Assembly: GCA_035610365.1 (NCBI GenBank)
Contig: CM069433.1
Location: forward strand, 134,186,545 to 134,250,544
Direction: 5' to 3'
DNA length: 64,000 bases
Source: Aquatica leii
Taxonomy: Eukaryota > Arthropoda > Insecta > Coleoptera > Lampyridae
The translations under genes were made by a program, and so were the position numbers. Below, piece after piece: positions 58,377 to 64,000 of this stretch (position 1 is the first letter of the stretch; the number at the start of each line of letters is the position of its first letter). The notes below the pieces were generated by a model. That model was not told the DNA's origin and ran no database searches. It saw only the letters and a list, made by a program, of their open reading frames with translations.

Positions 58377-61125
58377 TTAAGTACATACCTGTATTTTGCA
58401 AATAACACAACAAAGTAGTTTTCAAAAAAACTGATTTTAATAAATAAGAATAACATTGTAACATAATAAAAGGAATTGGTAATTATTAAAACGTACGGGA
58501 AAAATGTCCATTCTAAACTGTCATAATGAGCTTTGTACCTCTAATGCACAACTTCTCAAATATGATCTGACAAATCATTTATCGGGGCAAAAATTCCAAA
58601 TTAATTCTTTCAGTTGACATATTTTTTGACTATCTTGTTTGCCGAATGGAGCTGTAGATCAATCATCATGAAAAATATTTTATTAATACAATTAACTTAC
58701 TTACGATTAGTTAGAAATATAGTTGGTAGGAATAAATTAATTTAACTTTTTTGGGTTATTATTGTCTATAAAATATTCACGACGTTAAAATATAGCTATT
58801 AATTAACTAATTATATTACAAGTTTGTTGTATGTCTAAAGTGATAAAAAACCCTGTTTTAATTGCATAAATTATTTATTTTAATTTAACACCCAAGTTGT
58901 AAAAATGAAACTAAACATTTTGTTAAAATTAAAATTGGATTAGTCTGAAATACAGTAACATGTTTTTTATCGAATGCTTGTAAAGTTATAAGAACGAAAC
59001 CCAGCTGTAGGTAATTTAGTTTTGTATTGAATCATTACAAGAAACAAGCTGCACGGTATTGTAACTACGTTCTCAATCGCCTTTAATAGAACTATTCTTC
59101 GTCCCCAAAGCTAAATATACTGAAACTGAATTCTCACAGCATGCTGCTTTAATAGGCGCAAAAACCTTCACATTGTAGCACTACATAATCAACAGTTAAA
59201 GCTTTACAATTATGGCACAAGGCAATTATGCACATAGTCACTTCATTTTTATTTTTACAATCTACTAAGAGCAATTAATGCATAATTAAATTTTTCTGTG
59301 TTTTGATTAATTTCTATTTGATGCTCTAAATTTAAATTGATATGTACTTTGTAACGAAGTTATAATACTGAAACAACCCTACGAGGCTTTATAAATTTTT
59401 AGGAGTGGTTTAAGCCAAATACTTTAGGCAATATAATCAGAATCTGATTAAATTTAATGGAAGGGTAGAAGATTAAGAAAAATTTGAATTAATTAAAGCA
59501 AGTAAGACGTTATTTGGTTGGAATAGATAATTTTAAGGCAAATCGATTTTTTAAATAAACTAATATTTTATATCTGCCATTAGTAACTAAACAAAACTGC
59601 AATCGTTACTAAGTAATTAAATAATTTTGGCATAAATTGATTTAAATATTAATAGTCTAAAACATTGATAACAAGTTTTAAAAAAAACATAACAAGGTGT
59701 TAAGTATGTGTTTGTAGTTCTAACATTTTTATTTTAATAGTTCCTTATTGTTCCTCTTTGTGACTATGATTCGGTCTGCACTAAAATAGTATTTTTTAAA
59801 TAATATTCTTTTAAAACAAAGTGAATGTTTGTAGAACAAAATTCTATCGTGACAAAAGCGTTGTAGAAAGCTTTTGAAATAATTTTCGAGGTCAAAATAC
59901 TCGGTTAAATTTAATTTTCAATTTTTTTATCGTGGAAATAAATTATTTAATTAAAAGAACTGAATATGTTAAATAAATTAGCGTTTTAGAAAATTAAATA
60001 CACGTAGGTATATATTTTTATCCTTATCGTGAAATCTTTTTTTTTTTGAATTTTGCTAAATTTAATTGTAAGAAGATACAAAATTACGCTATTATTATAT
60101 TATTATAAATCCGATTATTAAACGTTTAAAAATAAATTTGTTTTAGTTTTACATTAATTTTAGTTTGAATTTATTATATCTAAGTATGACGAAAACGCAA
60201 TTTTTGTATACGCGGTGTGATGGAGTTTAATTAGAAACAAGAATGGATGTCATATAGTCCGTAAATACAAAATCTGGCGATTGTAGCTTTAATAGCCTAC
60301 AACTAATTCCAACTACACACGCACATTTCAGGATTACAAAGCTTCCTCATTGTAAAAGAAAAATAGATTAGCTTTAAATGTAACTCTGGTAATTTATAAG
60401 GTTAAAAGAAAACTTTTCAACGCAAAACTAAATGAAGCACGGAGAAACCTAATTGTACTTAACAATAATAAACGTATTAAGTAAATTTGATTCTTGCAAA
60501 AACAATTGCCGTTTATTAAGGTGGTTACTTAAACTTTAAAAAATAAAATACAATTTGTATTTTATTCAAAATAAGATAGTGGAAAATAAAATTTAAAATA
60601 TACATACATACGTTCTTTTTTTTAACTTTTTTAAATTAAACAAATTGAGATCACTTTTCTTTTAATTCTTTTTTTATGTTGTTTAAATTTTTTTCTTTTT
60701 AATTGTTAGCGTTTTCAATTAAATTTTATTGAATTTTTTTGGTAAAATTCTAAGTCATTTAACAGTTTTATGTATGAATTGATTTACTGGAAGTATTAAA
60801 ATATAATAATTTGTATATTCAAACAAGAAACCGTTTTTTAAATGTCAACATTTTAAATCACATATTTCGACGTGGAGATAGTTGATTATACGTAGTTTTT
60901 CTACATGTAGTCTTTTACTAAATAACACAGATAAAAGAAAAAATTTCTGTCTCGTTGGCGGAAAAATAAGCATTGATTTTGGATATTTTTGATGAGCAGA
61001 TTTTAAAAATATTGTTTTTTTTTGTTGTAACTTATATCTGCGTAATCCCGACCACAAATCAATAATTGCTTATATTACTTTGTGTCTGCCACTCTGCTTT
61101 ACTAGAGTGCTATTATTTTGTGTAG
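58377..61125. other. A+T-rich stretch, no gene recognised
   Basis: No coding pattern, terminal repeat or RNA gene was seen on either strand. Confidence 0.55.
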
Positions 61126-61131
61126 AGCTTT

Positions 61132-61194
61132 TAGTTCGAAGTTTTTCAAGCGTCAAACTAGCGGCTTCCACACGTTAGTTATTTCTACACTTGG
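61132..61194 (+). repeat. end repeat of PLE2, left
   Basis: AGTTCGAAGTTTTTCAAGCG, TAGCGGCTTCCACACGTTA and TTTCTACACTTGG match, in reverse complement, 63056-63112. The two flank the PLE2 relic in inverted orientation. PLEs often carry such terminal repeats in direct or inverted arrangement. Confidence 0.75.
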
Positions 61195-61544
61195 TTGGCT
61201 GAAGACCTCCTTGTTGTTGTTAATAACGACTGCTTTTTTAATGAATTTTTTTTGTACCAATGTTTCTTTCTGTGTAAGATTTTCGTCTCTTCTTACTTCA
61301 TTCTATGTTCTTCCCATGAGTGCTGTGCATTGCCGGATCTGATATTTTACTTGAGTTCTGTGTTTTTTTAGTCTGGCTTCTAAGGGTCTTTTGGTTTTTC
61401 CCACGTGTGGGTAGTTTATTATCTGAACAGTTATGTTGGTTTGGTGTTTATGAAGAAACTGTTCTATTATCTTTATTGGGTAGTCATTTTGTTTTATGTG
61501 CCTTTTTATGTTTTGATTTCTTTTTGAAGTTATTTTTTTGTGCT

Positions 61545-62720
61545 ACATAACATGTGGGCTTTGTCGAATAAAGACTTTAATACCTTTTTTTGTTGTTTTT
61601 GAGTGATTGGATGCACAGTTCAGATATTTGTCCGTATGAGTTGGTTTTTTATAAACAGCCGTCTTGATTACTCCATTGTTTCTCTTGTGAACATTCAAGA
61701 ATAGTAGTGAGTCTTTTTTTCTTTTTCTATTGTAAATTTGATAGATGGTTTGATGTTGTTTAGGTGGTGCAAGAAGTGATTCAATTGTCAATCACTGTGG
61801 TTCCAAATTATATATGTATCGTCTACATAACTAACCCAAATCTTAGGTTTAAATTTAGGTTTCTCTATTGCTTGAGATTCAAACCAGTTCATGTGAATGT
61901 TAGCAAGGACAGGTAATAGAGATGAACCCATTGGAAAGCCGTTGTCCTAAGTGAAGAACTTATCTTTTTTTGGAAATATGAGTTTATGAGACAACATTCT
62001 AGTAGCTTCATTATTCCTTCAACTGGTAGCTGACTGACCTCGTTGTTGCAGTTTTGCTGTCCTCAGAATATCAACGAAATGTTTGGAATTTTTTAAGGGA
62101 TGGGCTGTTGTTTTGAAGCGGTTGCACTATCGGTAGTAGAAACTACCTGGTATTTAGGTCTATCACAAAATGGAATTTTGTTTTTGTGTATTTTTCGTAG
62201 TCCATACAGATTCAGAGTTTTTTTGTGATGCGGTGTGAGCGTAATCTTCGTTCTTGGTGTTCTTTCGTATAATTTTGAGGTCTGTTAGATATTCCTCTAA
62301 AGACTTGTTCTTGGATCTTTGTTCAACCTTCGGTAATTTCTTGGTTGCAAAATCATGGATAATAGAATTCATGATAACTGTTGCGGTTCCTTTGTCGATC
62401 GAGAGAATTTTCATGGATTTGTTTTTCCGTAAATTTTTAAGGGCTTTACCCTCCTGTTTGCTGATGTTTTAACAATGTTTTCTTTTTTTAGTATACCCTT
62501 TATTTTCCACTTAAATCTTTTCGCTTCTGCTGGTTCTAACCGTGTTATCTCAACGGAACTAATGACTTCAAGTAAAACAACGTCTTTTGGTGATACGTTA
62601 AAACTTAGTCCTTTCTACTATAGGGCAGTCTCTGTAGATGATTATGGGTGCGATGAGATGCTGACGATGGTTCTCCTAATTTATTTTTGTTATCGGTTGT
62701 TTTCTGTTCCAAATTAGTTT
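61545..62720 (-). pseudogene. Penelope-like element RT relic (PLE2)
   Basis: Minus strand, N- to C-terminal: KLSFNVSPKDVVLLEVISSV (about 62610, the 'glnF..sP..iP..e.i..vE' lead-in), MKILSIDKGTATVIMNSIIH (62414 on; cf. 'DKGgatVvm'), LEEYLTDLKIIRKNTKNEDY, a damaged 'LYGL.KIHK' block (about 62200-62160), GSSLLPVLANIHMNWFES (about 61930-61880), VSYVDDTYIIW (YVDD at 61818-61829), NIKPSIKFTIEKEKK (about 61750), and VIKTAVYKKPTHTDKYLNCA with SNHSKTTKKGIKVFI (61660-61560). All frames are interrupted by stops or shifts. No GIY-YIG domain is seen before the left end repeat. PLE1 (22.4-23.5 kb) is a clearly different, diverged copy. Confidence 0.88.
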
Positions 62721-62745
62721 TGCCCATTTCTTGTCGTGTGTTTGC

Positions 62746-62931
62746 TCATGTAGTTGCCGTATCTTCTTGCAATTGGCGTTTATTTTTTGGAATATTGATA
62801 AACCTTCTAATTAATGTGGATACATACAAGAATGGTAGTGAGTCTTTCTTTTTTTCCATTGTGAATTTGATAGATGGTTTGATGTTTAGGTGGTACAAGA
62901 AGTGATTTAATTGTTGATCATTGTTTGTCAT
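62746..62931 (-). pseudogene. extra PLE segment upstream of PLE2 (partial duplication)
   Basis: LNHFLYHLNIKPSIKFTMEK and KKDSLPFLYVS repeat the part of PLE2 found at 61797-61693 (post-YVDD region) but lie upstream of PLE2's N-terminus. They are then joined to KNKRQLQEDTATT, which begins a PLE N-terminal region. The nucleotides CATGTAGTTGCCGTATCTTC and CTTGCAATTGG occur at both about 62749 and 62929 (180 bp apart). This is what remains of a truncated copy in head-to-tail arrangement, a layout common in PLEs, later shortened by deletion. Confidence 0.65.
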
Positions 62932-63055
62932 GTAGTTGCCGTATCTTCTTGCAATTGGTGTTTATTTTTTGGATTATTGATGAATTTTCTAATGTGAATC
63001 CTTTTATTTCCTTGAATGGTTGTTAAGCGCCCTGGAATAATGTAGCTTTAGAAAC

Positions 63056-63112
63056 CCAAGCGTAGAAGTAGGTAACGTGTGGAAGCCGCTAATTGGACGC
63101 TTGAACGAACTT
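63056..63112 (-). repeat. end repeat of PLE2, right (inverted)
   Basis: Reverse complement of the left repeat at 61132-61194, with several differences (TCCAATTAGCGGCTTCCACA against TCAAACTAGCGGCTTCCACA). It closes the PLE2 block. Confidence 0.75.
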
Positions 63113-64000
63113 AAACTACACTAATGTTTTCACTAGATTATTCTTTGTTCTTTGATTGCTTAATTGCATTATGTACGCTTGATCGGTGTTTCGTCCCTAA
63201 GTTTAATTAGAAAATTTGTAATCCCGTGTTCCTTGCGTATGCAACAACAAGTGAAATACGTTGTCACGAAAAAAATAATTTGTAAAAAATTGAATTGTAA
63301 CAAAAAAATTGTATCGATATCAACAATTAGTAGACTCCGTTATCTTCTTTGAATGTAATGCGCATTCCTGGTTCGATGGAATTATGTAGTATGGTTCGTA
63401 CCGATTTGAATTCGAATAATTAATTTTGGCTACTGGAAAATACGAAAATTCGTCCCCATGAATGCAGTCGACTAATTAACTACTACCAATGGTCATTTGG
63501 GTCGCACTTATGGGTAATTAAGGTACATAAGCATCAGCATCTGGAAATTGTACAAACGCACATATGGAAAAGAAGACGTTGTTTCGTGTCAATTGTGGTT
63601 GCATAGGCAATATCCTTTTTTTTGACTTTATTATATTTATCCGAAACTAGCCTGTAAGTAAATTGATTTATAGCCTTTGTGGAGCACATGTAAACAATTT
63701 AAATTATTTGACAAACTTGTAAATATAAATATACGTTAGTCGTTAGTTATCGCTTCTTTTGTCTGATAAATAATAGTAGCGACCGCATGTTTGTTGCGTA
63801 CATAACGCAACTGGTCCTTGCCTAACAGTTTGCAAAGATTTTGTATTTTTCCAAACACGTTAGATAGAAACATTTGGTCCTTTTTCGCTCGGATTGATAT
63901 CGCTCTGTAGATTACAGTTTACTTTTGTTGGTTACAAGTTTGTCAATTGAGAAATTGTAGTACAAGTGCTAAAATTTTAGATTGAATTAATTTTGGATTT
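63113..64000. other. A+T-rich stretch, no gene recognised
   Basis: A 62-codon plus-strand frame at 63164-63352 has no recognisable domain. Confidence 0.5.

Noticed and set aside
61118-62717. Series of plus-strand frames rich in Phe and Leu
   Set aside because: Reverse-strand shadows of PLE2 and its ends.
1-64000. CRISPR array or bacterial defence system
   Set aside because: No regularly spaced identical repeats with unique spacers occur, and the content is that of a eukaryotic genome.

Overview
The window looks like intergenic DNA from a large, repeat-rich arthropod genome, most likely an insect. It is strongly A+T-rich (by eye about three quarters; not computed). There are no bacterial operons, Shine-Dalgarno sites or long intact reading frames. 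Almost every recognisable protein is a decayed transposable-element protein of kinds common in insects: DUF4817-type and IS630-like transposases, Tc1, pogo, piggyBac, hAT, PIF/Harbinger, Penelope-like elements (PLEs), Ty3/gypsy, Ty1/copia and non-LTR LINEs. I could not identify a host gene, tRNA or rRNA. The order of insect cannot be decided from this sequence.

Layout. 0-10 kb: a broken DDE transposase (2.3-3.4 kb), a weak DUF4806-like fragment (5.3-5.5 kb) and a tandemly doubled interspersed repeat (9.3-10.1 kb). 10-17 kb: the RNase H/zinc-motif tail of a LINE (10.3-10.9 kb) and a Ty3/gypsy reverse-transcriptase relic on the minus strand (13.5-14.1 kb). 17-20 kb: a hammerhead-ribozyme-like motif, a PIF/Harbinger fragment, and a piggyBac element with both ends intact (17,751-19,453; perfect 17-bp inverted repeats, TTAA on both sides) but an internally deleted, frameshifted transposase. 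22-24.5 kb: a PLE reverse-transcriptase relic on the minus strand, and upstream of it a promoter-like block with heat-shock elements, a TATA box and an initiator, perhaps part of an old LTR. 27-30.6 kb: an LTR/leader-like repeat carrying a TTAA-flanked miniature element, then a Ty3/gypsy gag-RT relic and an unidentified coding relic. 31.2-35.4 kb: a second Ty3/gypsy element with LTR remnants, gag and pol, interrupted by two nested non-autonomous DNA elements.

35-48 kb: a LINE reverse-transcriptase 3' half (38.8-39.8 kb), an unidentified 88-codon frame (40.1-40.4 kb), a second DUF4817-type transposase (43.6-44.8 kb), a hAT fragment (45.2-45.6 kb) and a third, miniature DDE element with 58-bp inverted repeats (45.6-46.7 kb). 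48.9-53 kb: two inverted copies of the 27-28.5 kb repeat around a gag-like fragment and a pogo-like transposase, then a nearly full-length Tc1-like element. 53.8-58.4 kb: an IS630-like transposase relic and a Ty1/copia element with both short LTRs and a primer-binding site. 61.1-63.1 kb: a second PLE with inverted end repeats and a duplicated segment. The remaining stretches are A+T-rich with nothing I can support.

The features do not work together as a pathway. They are layers of independent insertions. The informative parts are the nesting order, the precise insertion junctions, and two candidate functional motifs: the hammerhead-like RNA at 17.27 kb and the heat-shock promoter at 24.24-24.33 kb.
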